NCBI RefSeq assembly: GCF_002277955.1
Contig: NZ_CP018477.1
Coordinates: forward strand, 2,253,206-2,317,205
Length of the DNA stretch: 64,000 bases
Direction of reading: 5' to 3'
Source: Thermogutta terrifontis
GTDB lineage: Bacteria > Planctomycetota > Planctomycetia > Pirellulales > Thermoguttaceae
Numbering within the stretch: the first letter of the stretch is position 1; each line of letters opens with the position of its first letter. The notes beneath the pieces were generated by a model. That model was not told the origin of the DNA. It saw only the letters and a list, made by a program, of their open reading frames with translations, and did not search any database. Of this stretch, positions 44,263 to 54,309 are shown one piece after another. The position numbers and the translations under genes are program-made.

Positions 44263-44932
44263 TGCTGACAAAGACCGCGCTGTTGTTTCCTTTTGGCTCG
44301 TCTCCGGGGAGTACCTTCCCCATTCGGGTTGGGTGGGCAATGTTGCGTGCTTCCCCTGCCGGAATTGCGCTCCCGCTTTCCTTCTGAGATTACGTCTCAA
44401 TCGCCTTTTGTGAGCCTTGTCCTACGACTGGGTGTCTATCAGGAGGAGTGCAGTCGGGGTCAGCTAGGCGGCTTCAATGGCGATTCAAGGTTCCGTGTTT
44501 TCGGGCGTTTTGGGCCAAATAGTCTTGTTGCCTGTTCTGTGGACGCGTTTTTTTGGATAAACCATGGTGGTGGTAAACACGCAATAAACCCCGCCCGCTA
44601 CCGATTCGTCGTTTCTTTTAGCGATGTGTAAATCGTGAGGTAGGGTCAATTCATGAATTGCCCCTATGCTTCAGCAAGAACCTAACCGGCCAGATGGGGG
44701 CCGGGTTGCCGAAACATTTGTCCCAATCTCGAAATGTGGAGGTGACGAGCGGTTCCTCGGTGCTGAATCTCACCTCGTGTGCAAGGTCAACGGCATGATC
44801 GGCACCCTATCCATGCGACAGAAGAAAAGTCGGGATGAATCAGCGCCTGCTGGGGCTGAAGTACACACTCGTGGGCGTCATAATAGAGGAAATTGGCCGG
44901 TTCGTGCCCAGATACTAAAAACGGGTTGAGAC
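44263..44932. other. Intergenic region with dispersed repeat
   Basis: The 670-base gap between rpsT and trpE holds one full-length dispersed repeat element (44643-44751). I searched it for a Trp-codon leader peptide and terminator like that of aroF, and did not see one directly before trpE. No gene is credible. Confidence 0.55.
44643..44751. repeat. Dispersed palindrome family 1, copy d with conserved flank
   Basis: AGGGTCAATTCATGAATT with GCCCCT forms a 22-24 base palindrome with one mismatch. The right flank (to 44751) repeats the flank of the copy at 36696: AAGAACCTAACCGG, GGGGCCGGGTTGCC, AATCTCGAAATGTGGA and GGTGACGAGC. Confidence 0.7.
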
Positions 44933-46489
44933 ATGTCCGCACTGCGATACTACCCGGAGTTTGCAAAATTCGCAGAGCTTGCCGACGGGGTTGACCTTGT
45001 TCCAGTCTATCGCCGCCTGGTGAGTGACTCTCTCACGCCGGTTTCGGCCTTCCACAAATTGGATGCCGGTCGGTGTGCGTGCCTTGCCGAAAGCGTTACC
45101 GGGGGTGAAAAGGTCGGCCGGTATAGTTTCCTCGCCACGCACCCCTTTTTGGAAGTTGAAGCCTGGGACCGGCGTGTCATCGTCAATTCGTACACGGGCG
45201 TTTCCGCCTCGGGGGCCCCTCTCCTGGAAACGAGGCAGTATGTCTGCCAGAACCCAATCGAGGAACTCCGTAAACGCGTGGAAAGCCTGCGAGTAAGGAT
45301 GTTGCCCGAACTTCCCCCATTTTGTGGGGGTGCCGTGGGCTACGTGGGCTATGACGTTGTTCGGTATTACGAGCGTCTGCCGAACGTGCCGCCGGACGAT
45401 CGCAACATTCCGGATCTGTCCTTCGGTTTCTATGACAGGATGGTGATTTTCGACAACGTCACCAAAGCCCTCATTGTGGTGGCGCTGGCACATGTCCGCC
45501 ATCCCGGTTGGAGCTTCGCTGACGCCTACGACGATGCGTGCCGACGAATCGACGAAATCGTTGATCGTTTGCGAAATACACCAGCGGACCTCGAGCCTTT
45601 CGACATTCCGATTGAAGGGGAGCCGACGCTCAACTACCGATCCAATTTCACCCAGGAGCAATTCGAGGAGGCGGTTCGGAAGTGTATTCGCTACATTGAA
45701 GCGGGCGACATTTTCCAGGTGGTCATCAGTCAGCGGCTGGAGGTCGACCTGCAAGCTCACCCGTTTGAGGTATATCGGGCACTGCGGGTTATCAACCCCA
45801 GCCCGTTCATGTTCTATGTGCGGAGTCCGAGCGTCACACTGGTCGGGAGCTCCCCGGAAATCCTGGTGCGGGTGGTAGGTCGTCAGGTGACGACTCGGCC
45901 GCTGGCGGGGACTCGCCCGCGGGGTAAATCGGAGGAAGAAGATCGACGGCTCGCGGAAGAGTTGCTGGCCGATCCGAAAGAGCGCGCGGAGCATGTCATG
46001 CTCGTGGATTTGGGGAGAAATGACCTTGGGCGGGTGTGTCGATTCGGCTCGATTAAGTTGACCGACGTTATGACCATTGAGCGGTACAGCCATGTGATGC
46101 ATATCACGTCCAATGTTACTGGAGAGCTGGCACCCGGTCGCACGGCCTTTGACGCCCTTCAGGCGTGCCTGCCCGCCGGCACCGTGTCGGGAGCGCCAAA
46201 AGTCCGAGCGATGGAAATCATCGACGAGATCGAGCCCCACAAACGGGGGCCATATGCAGGTGCGGTGGGGTACTTTGATTTCAGCGGAAACATGGACACC
46301 TGTATCACGCTTCGGACCATCGTGGTCCAGGGCGACAAGGCATACATCCAAGCCGGTGCAGGGATTGTGGCGGACAGTGATCCCCGCCGTGAATGGCAAG
46401 AAACGCTCAACAAGGCCAGGGGACTCCTCAAGGCGATCGAAATTGCTCAGACCAGGTCCGCACCGCGGGAATATGCTGTGCGCCGTTAG
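44933..46489 (+). CDS. trpE: Anthranilate synthase component I
   Basis: The 518-residue protein has the N-terminal region with the Trp-binding LAESVTGGEKVGRYSFLA and the chorismate-binding domain: FQVVISQRLEV, GSSPEILVRV, RPLAGTRPRGKSEEED, DLGRNDLGRV and GTVSGAPKVRAMEIIDE. It makes anthranilate from chorismate with glutamine or ammonia, opening the Trp pathway. It is not followed by trpG or other trp genes here. With aroF it is one of two aromatic-pathway genes in the window. Confidence 0.94.
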   Translation: MSALRYYPEFAKFAELADGVDLVPVYRRLVSDSLTPVSAFHKLDAGRCACLAESVTGGEKVGRYSFLATHPFLEVEAWDRRVIVNSYTGVSASGAPLLETRQYVCQNPIEELRKRVESLRVRMLPELPPFCGGAVGYVGYDVVRYYERLPNVPPDDRNIPDLSFGFYDRMVIFDNVTKALIVVALAHVRHPGWSFADAYDDACRRIDEIVDRLRNTPADLEPFDIPIEGEPTLNYRSNFTQEQFEEAVRKCIRYIEAGDIFQVVISQRLEVDLQAHPFEVYRALRVINPSPFMFYVRSPSVTLVGSSPEILVRVVGRQVTTRPLAGTRPRGKSEEEDRRLAEELLADPKERAEHVMLVDLGRNDLGRVCRFGSIKLTDVMTIERYSHVMHITSNVTGELAPGRTAFDALQACLPAGTVSGAPKVRAMEIIDEIEPHKRGPYAGAVGYFDFSGNMDTCITLRTIVVQGDKAYIQAGAGIVADSDPRREWQETLNKARGLLKAIEIAQTRSAPREYAVRR

Positions 46490-46858
46490 ATCCCGGCGGG
46501 GGAATGGGGGCTTCACGTGGCGGGACAACCTGGTAAGTAACCACGTCACAGACGCTGCGGGCGGACGTGCTGTTGTACCCGAGGCAAGTCGGACTGCACG
46601 GCTTTCAGTTTTTTGGCAGTTGCGGTGGCCGCGCAGGTAGTCTGACCACTGGGAACCGACTGTGATGCTTTTCGTCCCGCTTTACCGTCGCATTTTTGAC
46701 TAATTCCCTTACAATTCATAAGAAGCAGGGACACTACGTAGAACTTCTGACACGGTTGTGGTGGTCATTTGTTGGCATCCGTGGCTGGAAGACGCCATAA
46801 AACTACCAAAGTGAACTGTGGATCACGTGTTTAAAGGTATTTGGAGATACAAGACGTC
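46490..46858. other. Intergenic region with der promoter
   Basis: The 369-base region between trpE and der contains a consensus-like promoter (46696-46724). No gene or dispersed repeat was recognised. Confidence 0.5.
46696..46724 (+). promoter_or_regulatory. Candidate promoter of der
   Basis: TTGACT (46696-46701) and TAAGAA (46719-46724) are separated by 17 bases. The predicted leader is about 128 bases long. Confidence 0.55.
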
Positions 46859-48271
46859 ATGCCTATTCCTAAAGTAGTCATTGTCGGTCGACCGAATGTG
46901 GGCAAGTCGAGCCTTCTCAACTGGTTGGTGGGGCGGCGGGTGGCCGTTGTTGACGCACGGGCAGGTGTAACCCGGGACCGTGTCACGGCTCTGGCGCGGA
47001 TCGATGATCGTTGGTTAGAGTTCGTGGACACAGGCGGTATCGGAATCGTGGACGCAGCCGAACTGGAAGAGCATGTGGCGCGGCAGATTGACATTGCCCT
47101 TCATGAGGCCACGCTCATCTTGTTCGTGGTGGACACGCGGGCGGGGCTGACGCCCATGGACGAGGAGATTTCCCGCCGCCTTCGCACTCTGGTGCGTCCG
47201 ACGATTTGTGTGGCGAACAAGGCCGATGCTCCCAAATGGGATGTCGTAGCTCAAGAGTTTTCCAGGCTGGGCTGGCCGCTGGTAACCGTCAGTTGCGAGC
47301 AGCATCGTGGAAAGGAAGAGTTGCTTGGGGAGATTTTCCGCCTGCTGCCGTCTTCGGCGTCCGAGGACGTGCCGGAGCCCGTCATGAAAGTGGCTGTCGT
47401 CGGTCGAAGAAACGTGGGGAAAAGCACCTTTATCAACACTCTCGCCCGGCAGGAGCGGATGATTGTCAGCGAAATCCCGGGCACGACACGGGACAGTGTT
47501 GACGTCCGGTTCGAGCTGGACGGGCAGGTTTTTGTGGCGATTGACACGCCCGGGCTGATGCGGCGTAAAAGCATTCGTGAAAATGTTGATTTTTACGGGG
47601 TCTGTCGGGCGCAGGAGAGTATCCGCCGGGCCGACGTCGTGCTCCTGTTTTTCGACGCCACCCAGGATATTGCCCGGGTGGACAAGCAGCTCGCCAAATA
47701 CATTGCGGAACACACGAAACCGTGCGTCTTTGTGGTCAATAAGTGGGATCTCCTGGCGAACAAAACGCCAACAGAGTCGTGGGTCAATTTGCTCCGCAGT
47801 ACCTTTGGCAACATGTCTTATGTGCCGATCGCCTTCATTACTGCAAAGACGGGAAAGAACGTTAAACGGCTTATCAACCTCGCCCAATCTCTCCACAAGC
47901 AGGCCCAGATAAGAGTGGGGACCGGGCAACTGAATCGAGCACTTCAGGACATTCTCAAGCGGCATCCGCCGCCGTTGTCCGGGACAAAAAGACCAAAGAT
48001 ATACTTTGCCACTCAGGTGGGAGTTCAGCCGCCCACCATTGTCATGTTTTGCAATGAGCCAGAGGCATTCTCCAACGCCTACCGCCGCTACCTCGTCAAT
48101 GCCCTCCAGGAAGAGCTTCCCTATCCGGAGGTGCCGGTGCGAATCTTTTTGCGCAAACGGGAAAGTAAGCCCGGCAAAGTGGCGGTTCCCGCTCTGGACG
48201 AACGTGACGACATTCCCGTCGACGAGGGAGACGTGGAGGACGACTGGGGCGACATTGAAGCGTACGAATGA
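46859..48271 (+). CDS. der: Ribosome assembly GTPase Der (EngA)
   Basis: The roughly 470-residue protein has two GTPase domains in tandem, with P-loops GRPNVGKSS and GRRNVGKST, switch DTGGIG and DTPG, and NKxD motifs NKAD and NKWD. A C-terminal KH-like domain follows (YFATQVGVQPPTIVMFCNEP, RIFLRKRES). Der assists 50S subunit maturation. The Asp/Glu-rich tail after 450 is an extension. ATG 46859 is the natural start; a TTG six codons upstream is less likely. Confidence 0.95.
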   Translation: MPIPKVVIVGRPNVGKSSLLNWLVGRRVAVVDARAGVTRDRVTALARIDDRWLEFVDTGGIGIVDAAELEEHVARQIDIALHEATLILFVVDTRAGLTPMDEEISRRLRTLVRPTICVANKADAPKWDVVAQEFSRLGWPLVTVSCEQHRGKEELLGEIFRLLPSSASEDVPEPVMKVAVVGRRNVGKSTFINTLARQERMIVSEIPGTTRDSVDVRFELDGQVFVAIDTPGLMRRKSIRENVDFYGVCRAQESIRRADVVLLFFDATQDIARVDKQLAKYIAEHTKPCVFVVNKWDLLANKTPTESWVNLLRSTFGNMSYVPIAFITAKTGKNVKRLINLAQSLHKQAQIRVGTGQLNRALQDILKRHPPPLSGTKRPKIYFATQVGVQPPTIVMFCNEPEAFSNAYRRYLVNALQEELPYPEVPVRIFLRKRESKPGKVAVPALDERDDIPVDEGDVEDDWGDIEAYE

Positions 48272-48466
48272 CCGCAATTTTGATCGCCACGGTGCCCCAC
48301 TCTTCACGGACGGTCATAGCCGCGAGTTCGAGGTTCCATGGTGCGTAGGCCCCAGCGTTTGCCTGGTTGCTGCCTCGCGATCACGGCTGCAGGTGCAGAC
48401 CAGGACCGCTCAGAAGGTCCCGCAGGCTCTTTCAAGGTGTTGAATGCACGGAGTACCTGAGAGACA

Positions 48467-49546
48467 TCACAGTATCGAGAGCGAAGGAAGGGGCGGCGAT
48501 GCCCGACGCTTTTCCACGATTTGACGCACAAGGTTTTTGCACAGGGCACTCAGGCATGGCTGAAGAACGGGGTCTTCAAAGCAGTCAACAAGTTTTCCTT
48601 CGTCCCCGCGAACACGGATTGCCATATTAAGCGGTATTTCGCCAAGGAATGGTACCTTGAGCTCTTGAGCCTTCTTTTTCGCCCCACCCGAGCTAAAGAT
48701 GTCGTGCCTGGTTCCGCAATTCGGGCAGACAAAGTAGCTCATGTTTTCCACGATCCCTAAAAGCTCGATATTCACTTTGCGGAACATCGCGATGGCTTTG
48801 ACCGCATCGAGGAGCGCCAGCTCCTGCGGAGTGCACACAACCACCGCCCCGGAGACGGGAAGAAGCTGGGAAAGGCTCAGCGCCACGTCGCCGGTACCCG
48901 GTGGCATGTCGACAATGAGGTAGTCCAGGTCTTCCCAGTCGGTATCTCGGAGAAATTGTTGGACGGCCTGATGGAGCATCGGACCACGCCAGATGACCGC
49001 CTCTTCCCGGGGCACAATGAAGCCCATCGACATCACCCGCATCCCATGGACAACAATGGGGACGATTTTTCCTTCATAAAGGGTAGGTCTCTCCTCGGTT
49101 CCCAGGAGGTGCGGAATGCTCGGGCCGTAAACATCCGCGTCCATCAGGCCGACTTTACAGCCCGCCCGGGTGAGACCGAGCGCCAGGACTGCAGCCACGG
49201 TGCTTTTTCCCACACCACCCTTCCCCGATCCTACTGCCACGACGTATTTGGCTTTTAGACCGATCTGGCCGAGCTTTTCCGCTGCCCGCGGAAACTCGGA
49301 AATCTTTACTTCCACTTCCACGGCTGAGTCCAGATTTTTGCGGACCAAATCGCGGACTTCCTGGGCGAGTTCGTCCCATAATGGGGCACAGAAGGTTGTC
49401 AACCCGAGTTGAATGGTCACCCGGCCGGGCGCAATCTTAATATCCTGCACCTGGTCCAGATTGACGACACTTCGACCGAGTTCTGGGTCAAGAAACTGGT
49501 CCAGAACCTTGAGGATGTTTTCACGTGTCAGAACGGCGTCACTCAT
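48467..49546 (-). CDS. Mrp/ApbC-type iron-sulfur cluster carrier ATPase
   Basis: The 359-residue protein has an N-terminal MIP18/DUF59 domain (about 5-90) and a P-loop ATPase with the deviant Walker A GSGKGGVGKSTVA, DADVYGPSIP, IVDMPPGTGD and the cluster-binding CxxC in YFVCPNCG. Mrp/ApbC proteins deliver Fe-S clusters to apoproteins. It is convergent with der. AAGGAG lies upstream of the ATG. Confidence 0.93.
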   Translation of the reverse strand: MSDAVLTRENILKVLDQFLDPELGRSVVNLDQVQDIKIAPGRVTIQLGLTTFCAPLWDELAQEVRDLVRKNLDSAVEVEVKISEFPRAAEKLGQIGLKAKYVVAVGSGKGGVGKSTVAAVLALGLTRAGCKVGLMDADVYGPSIPHLLGTEERPTLYEGKIVPIVVHGMRVMSMGFIVPREEAVIWRGPMLHQAVQQFLRDTDWEDLDYLIVDMPPGTGDVALSLSQLLPVSGAVVVCTPQELALLDAVKAIAMFRKVNIELLGIVENMSYFVCPNCGTRHDIFSSGGAKKKAQELKVPFLGEIPLNMAIRVRGDEGKLVDCFEDPVLQPCLSALCKNLVRQIVEKRRASPPLPSLSIL

Positions 49547-49803
49547 GGGTGGGTTGGCTCCTTTTTTGTCATCAGCGTGCGCTTATCCGAATTCTGAGCC
49601 CACTTTTCACTGTCGGGCAAGATACATCGGCCTCGTTAAAAGTGAAGCTCACGGCAATCGCCGCAATTTGCAATTTTGGTGAACTCGTCGGAGGTGCGAG
49701 TATTGGCAAGCACAGTATGGTCAACATTCTCTCCATTCTACCGTCATGAGCAAGCACGTGCCGGCACAATAAGGGGGTTCAAGCCGACGGTGGGAAACAT
49801 GCT

Positions 49804-50325
49804 CTATCTGGACACGGGTTCTTTTCCGCTCCATTGTGGCCAGGGGAGGCGATCCCACAGTCCTTGCAGCCATTCACTGGGCGGCTCGTCCAGACGCCGC
49901 AGGTGCCAGGCCAGCCATAGCGCGAGGATTTCCATCTCCCAGGTGGACTGGATAACGCACCGTACTCCTAACTCCCAAAGGGGAGGAGAAAGGTTGATGC
50001 CCGGGCTATGGATCACGCAGAAAGTCGCCAACCGAAACTCGGTCCTCCAATCCGGGAGTCTCCGAAGGCAAGCTTGGTAATGTGGGCTTTTCGCAGAGAG
50101 GATGGCGAAGCTCGCTGGTCGGCTTCTCAAGATCGACTCGATCTTGTCGGTCGTGGAAGCGACGAGAATGCGCGGTAAAGGTTGCCAGACTTGTCCAACT
50201 TGTTGAAGAACCTTCCAAGCATTGGAGAGGGCCAGTTGCCAAACCCGGCCGGGATGCTGAAATATCACGGCTGGCGGCAGGTGCGATTGGCCGGAAGTGG
50301 AAAGATTGGAATTAAACTGGCTCAT
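49804..50325 (-). CDS. Hypothetical protein
   Basis: The 173-residue frame has ordinary alpha/beta composition, with PRILVASTTDKIESILRSRPASFAILS resembling part of a receiver-like fold and a Trp/Pro/Leu-rich C-terminus. No known family is recognised. It may be a diverged response-regulator-like domain. It lies just beyond the end of the interrupted gene at 50507-52075, on the same strand. The ribosome binding site is weak, so the start could differ. Confidence 0.45.
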   Translation of the reverse strand: MSQFNSNLSTSGQSHLPPAVIFQHPGRVWQLALSNAWKVLQQVGQVWQPLPRILVASTTDKIESILRSRPASFAILSAKSPHYQACLRRLPDWRTEFRLATFCVIHSPGINLSPPLWELGVRCVIQSTWEMEILALWLAWHLRRLDEPPSEWLQGLWDRLPWPQWSGKEPVSR

Positions 50326-50506
50326 TTCAAGGTGACATCAGCCGCACTGAAGTTTTGCTTTCCGACTGGCACGCCCAAAATATCCGTTCGCCATCGATCG
50401 CCGCACACCGCCTGGTGCTCGGACACGTTTTTCGAGTGGCTGAGAAGATTATGTCCAATTGGTAGTTGCGCTCTCGCTTTGAATTGCGTTTGATTTTGCT
50501 CCTTTA

Positions 50507-52075
50507 TCAGGGGACCGGCGAATTCCATTTTTTGAGCCACCGCTGGAATGCCTGGAATTTTGGCGACTGCGTGGGTGATTCGTCGGCATACTCCAGGAGC
50601 CCCCAGCTTCCCCACTGACTCCACCGTCCCACAGATGAAAAATGGCAGCACAATCCACCGCCAATCTCTTCCCAGGCCTGGAAATACTTGTCGTAGATGT
50701 TTCCCATTCGGGGATGGCGATTGGCCTATTTAAGCAGTTCCACGAGCTTTTCGTTCCGGTTGGCGTCACCGACGGCCACAAGATGCTGCCCTGCCTCGTA
50801 GGCCACAAGACCGACCCCAAACCGATTAGCTACCTCTTTCTGTCGCTTCATCCATTCAATGGCCTGCGGGAGGCTTCGGTTTTCTACGTGGTCGAGTAAT
50901 TTGTCCAATGACCATTGGGCGACTTCCTCCGCCGTGGGGCCATTCCCAGACGAGTGGATATTCATGCTGATATATGGTGCGATAGCCAGCACGTCGGCAT
51001 GTCGATAGGCATCCTGAAATGACAGGATCTGTTCAGACACGTAAGGGTTCGCCGCCTGACTGGGAAGCACCCGGACCAAGCGATCTCTTCCACCGAACAC
51101 TTCCTCCCAAATGCGAAAGATTTGCACCGATCGCCAGGCCGTGTAACGCCACGCCGCTTCCCACGGCTTTTCCGCAAAGCCGAGGCGAATCCCCTGCTCT
51201 CCCGCCCATGGGCTCTGTTCGAACATCCCGTTCCAGACTTCGTTGGAGTATTCAAGATAGACCTTCAATTCCGGGTTCAGCCTATCTTTGACAAGCTGTG
51301 CGAATTTGCGAATATACTCGTCATCGGCCAGATGAGGCATACAGAACCAGGCGTCCGCCTTTTGGCGGTTGCACAGGTCGATCATAAGCTCGAGCGGGAT
51401 GCCTTTTGCGCAGAATGTGGCATCCTCTAACAATGGCCGATCTTCCCACCGCGCAATTCGTGAGCCATTGGTCTCCATCCAGTCCATGAAACGAAAACAC
51501 CTCACCCCTGCCCAGCGTTTCAGGAAATCGGGATGAAAAGGTTCTTTCTCATAGACTTCTTCAAATCCTGGCATGATCACCCGGATGTTTCGAACGTAAT
51601 CCGCCGGATCGGTCTGAGTGATTCGCAGAAAAATTGCTCCTTTGGTTGAATCGACCTCGATCACCAGTCGTCCCGGATGTTCTTCCACAATTCGTGCGGC
51701 GTTACCGACCTCGATCTTCCCTTTTCCGTCGTAAAAAACGGTGTATTTGCCGGACGGATAATGCCCGCCGTCGATCGTGCACATAAGTGTTTCCGCCCAG
51801 CAGTCAGGTTGCAGGCTCCGCACCCAACCGTGTTCGTCGAGATCGAGGCGCGGTCCCTGCCCCCACGGCTTTCCTTTTTGCTGGCTGATCCAGGGGCGGG
51901 AAAGTTTGAAGACGTCAACAAACGGCAGTTCGGTGTTCCAGTCGGCCGGGCCAGCAAGATTGATCCCCATTTTCGGCTGGGCGGGTTCGGCCTGAGGCTC
52001 GCCCTGGCAGACAATGGCCCCTGAACTGAAAACCACCGCGAGCGCAACACAAACAACAGACCATCTTTTCGCCAT
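50507..52075 (-). pseudogene. Exported GH-like protein interrupted by in-frame TAG
   Basis: The first 449 codons encode a signal peptide (1-26) and a TIM-barrel-like enzyme with YLEYSNEVWNGMF (acid/base-like Glu) and LVAYEAGQHL (nucleophile-like Glu). TAG at 50726-50728 follows ELLK. The same frame then continues without another stop for 73 codons: after ANRHPRM comes GNIYDKYFQAWEEIGGGL and later RWSQWGSWGLLEY, which reads as a natural C-terminal end of such a domain. The whole frame is 523 codons. Either the gene is a recent pseudogene, the stop is read through or suppressed, or the truncated 449-residue form works. A sequencing error is the fourth option. Confidence 0.7.
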
Positions 52076-52325
52076 GTGTCGAGACTCCGAGACATAGAAG
52101 TTGCCAGATTATCGCTGGGAGTTCATGGTTTGCAATTCACTTTCCTATCTTCGAGTCCGTGCCCGATGACTGTCAATACGCTCCATGCCGGATTGCTCTC
52201 GCTTGATTCTGAGCACTGGATTGCCAATAATGGTGGCCAGGTCAGGCACCTTTTTGGCTCGGTGGCCAAACCGCCATCTGGTTGCGACCTTGAGTGCTTG
52301 AGCATGTGGAGGCGGGAGCCGCATT

Positions 52326-53270
52326 ATGAAGCTCAACCAACAATTCTTGGCGAGGTATTTCGGGATGGTCCGATTTATTAGTGTCATTTGTGCCGTCGTA
52401 CTCGGTATCGCGTGTCTCAGCCAGCGTCCTCTTCGTGCCGCCGAGAATCGACCTCTTCGAATCATTGTGTTTGGGGCCCATCCGGACGACTGTGAAATTC
52501 GGGCGGGTGGTGTGGCGGCACTTTGGGCAAAGGCCGGACATCAGGTGAAGTTTGTTTCCATGACGAATGGTGATATTGGGCATTGGGCGATGGCTGGCGG
52601 TCCTCTGGCTCAGCGACGAACGGCGGAAGTCCAGGAAGCCGCCAGAATCCTGGGTATCACAACCGAAGTATTGGACATTCACGACGGCGAGCTTTTGCCC
52701 ACTCTGGAAAACCGAAAAACGATGACTCGCCTCATTCGCCAGTGGCAAGCAGATATCGTGATCGGGCACAGACCAAATGATTATCATCCCGATCATCGCT
52801 ACACGGGCGTGCTGATGCAGGACTCGGCCTTTATGGTGGCGGTTCCCTTTTTCTGTCCCGACGTTCCTCCGCTTAAGAGAAACCCCGTGTTTTTATACTC
52901 GTACGATAATTTTCAACGCCCCAATCCCTTTCGGCCTGATATTGTCGTGGCTATTGATGACGTCATTGAGCAAAAGCTGGATGCCTTGCTCGCCATTGAG
53001 TCGCAGTTTATTGAAGGCGGGGCGCTGGGATCGCTGGAGACCGCCCCGCAGACGGAGGCCGATCGTCAAAAAAAGCGGGAAGAGGTTCGTGAGGCTTTCC
53101 GCCGAAGATTTGCGCAAATCGCCGACAAATGTCGTGACCGACTCATCGAGCTCTATGGGCCGGAAAAAGGAAAAGCGATTAATTATGCGGAAGCGTTCGA
53201 GGTGTGTGAGTATGGCCGACAACCGACTGAACAGGAAATCCGCGAACTGTTTCCATTCATTTCACCTTAA
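52326..53270 (+). CDS. Exported PIG-L/LmbE-family deacetylase
   Basis: The 314-residue protein has a signal peptide (hydrophobic core about residues 14-32, ending near LRAAEN). The PIG-L zinc-binding motif AHPDD is at about residues 57-61, and the distal His is in HPDHRYTG. The family removes acetyl groups from N-acetylglucosaminyl compounds. Export suggests an extracellular or periplasmic amino-sugar substrate. ATG 52326 has GGAGGCGGGAG upstream; ATG 52365 is an alternative. Confidence 0.85.
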   Translation: MKLNQQFLARYFGMVRFISVICAVVLGIACLSQRPLRAAENRPLRIIVFGAHPDDCEIRAGGVAALWAKAGHQVKFVSMTNGDIGHWAMAGGPLAQRRTAEVQEAARILGITTEVLDIHDGELLPTLENRKTMTRLIRQWQADIVIGHRPNDYHPDHRYTGVLMQDSAFMVAVPFFCPDVPPLKRNPVFLYSYDNFQRPNPFRPDIVVAIDDVIEQKLDALLAIESQFIEGGALGSLETAPQTEADRQKKREEVREAFRRRFAQIADKCRDRLIELYGPEKGKAINYAEAFEVCEYGRQPTEQEIRELFPFISP

Positions 53271-53579
53271 CTTTAAAAAGGGGCACCTGAATACAATAGG
53301 CTTTGCGGGTAATCTCGTCAATTGATGGACGGGGCAAAAGTCCCGCGGGACCGACAAGCAGTCTCCGGGACGTGTCAGGGCTTATCTCAAGTCCAGGTGT
53401 TACTGGCAGCCAGGCTTGGCCCGTGCGGATGACCGAGGCGGCAAGCCAGTCTCGGCGAACGCACAGATGCCGGCGGTTTCCCTCGTGAGCAAGCGGTGGC
53501 TTCACGACGGGGGTTTGTGCTGATTCATCAAGTGTAGTTTCCTTCGGTCAATAAGTTTTGCGCAAGGAGGTACGTGGTG
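53271..53579. other. Leader region of the PEP-CTERM gene
   Basis: About 309 bases with TACAAT near 53291-53296 as a possible -10 box. Several GC-rich stems (for example GGGAC/GTCCC around 53330-53370) are visible. I compared it with c-di-GMP and cobalamin riboswitches and found no match. Confidence 0.35.
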
Positions 53580-54296
53580 ATGAGACGTCGAGATTTTTCG
53601 GCGATTCAGCACCTGTGTGTATGGCTGGCGCTCTGCGGAGCGGGTTTGGCAAGCCAGCGTGTTTTGGCGGGGATTATCTATAACGGTGGTTTTGAGAGCG
53701 ACTTCTCGGTGACGCCCAACTGGAGTGTGAGTTTGGCCGATAGCGGCACACTCCAACGTGTGACGAGTTGGACGGCCCTGGCTGATCCGACAAAGACTAT
53801 TCTTCCGAAAGAAGGCAACTATTTACTCATGATCAAAAGTGATGAAGTTCCTCCCACAGACACTATCCTAACGCAGAATGTGGTCCTTTCCTTAGGGGAC
53901 ATTGTATCGGGTTGGATGGCGATTGACGCCTATCTATCATCCTACACATATGCGGACAGCGATTACGCGGCGGTCCGTATTCTTCAGAATTCCACTGTAC
54001 TTTTTTCAAAGACTTTGACTGTGGATCAGCTTAAAAACGATCTATCCCTGCTCAATTGGCAATTTTGGTCGTGGACGGCCCCCGCGGCTGGAACCTACAC
54101 GCTTGAGTTACGCGCCATGGACGACACCACAGAAACTGGTCTCATGACATGGTGGGGGCTGTTCGATGGGATCACAATCACAGCGAGCGTGGTCCCGGAG
54201 CCGTCCGTCGGCGTCGCACTTATATCGGGGCTGGTGATGGCGATGGCGCTCGGGCGGCTTCGGCACTTGACCGACCGTATCACCACCAGACGTTAA
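53580..54296 (+). CDS. PEP-CTERM-anchored secreted protein
   Basis: The roughly 238-residue protein has a signal peptide (1-30), a beta-rich body (GIIYNGGFESDF near 31-42 and YTLELRAMDD near 175), and a C-terminal sorting signal: VVPEP at about 206-210, a hydrophobic segment (GVALISGLVMAMALG) and an Arg-rich end. PEP-CTERM proteins are processed by exosortase and displayed outside the cell. No exosortase gene lies in the window. AAGGAGG precedes GTG GTG ATG; ATG 53580 or the GTG before it may be used. Confidence 0.87.
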   Translation: MRRRDFSAIQHLCVWLALCGAGLASQRVLAGIIYNGGFESDFSVTPNWSVSLADSGTLQRVTSWTALADPTKTILPKEGNYLLMIKSDEVPPTDTILTQNVVLSLGDIVSGWMAIDAYLSSYTYADSDYAAVRILQNSTVLFSKTLTVDQLKNDLSLLNWQFWSWTAPAAGTYTLELRAMDDTTETGLMTWWGLFDGITITASVVPEPSVGVALISGLVMAMALGRLRHLTDRITTRR

Positions 54297-54309
54297 GGCG
54301 ATCCAACAG

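Noticed and set aside
44263-44932. A Trp leader peptide and attenuator upstream of trpE
   Set aside because: No short frame with clustered TGG codons and no terminator hairpin with a T-run were found before trpE, in contrast to aroF.
44915-46549. A 544-codon minus-strand frame
   Set aside because: It mirrors trpE, whose motifs are complete. The antisense translation is rich in His, Arg and Pro and looks non-native.
47015-48307. A 430-codon minus-strand frame
   Set aside because: Antisense shadow of der, without any recognisable domain.
50726-50728. Pyrrolysine insertion at the in-frame TAG
   Set aside because: There is no pyrrolysine gene or signal in the window and the family has no known need for it; mutation or error is simpler.
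53271-53579. A c-di-GMP or cobalamin riboswitch upstream of the PEP-CTERM gene
   Set aside because: Stems are present, but the conserved loop sequences of these classes are not.
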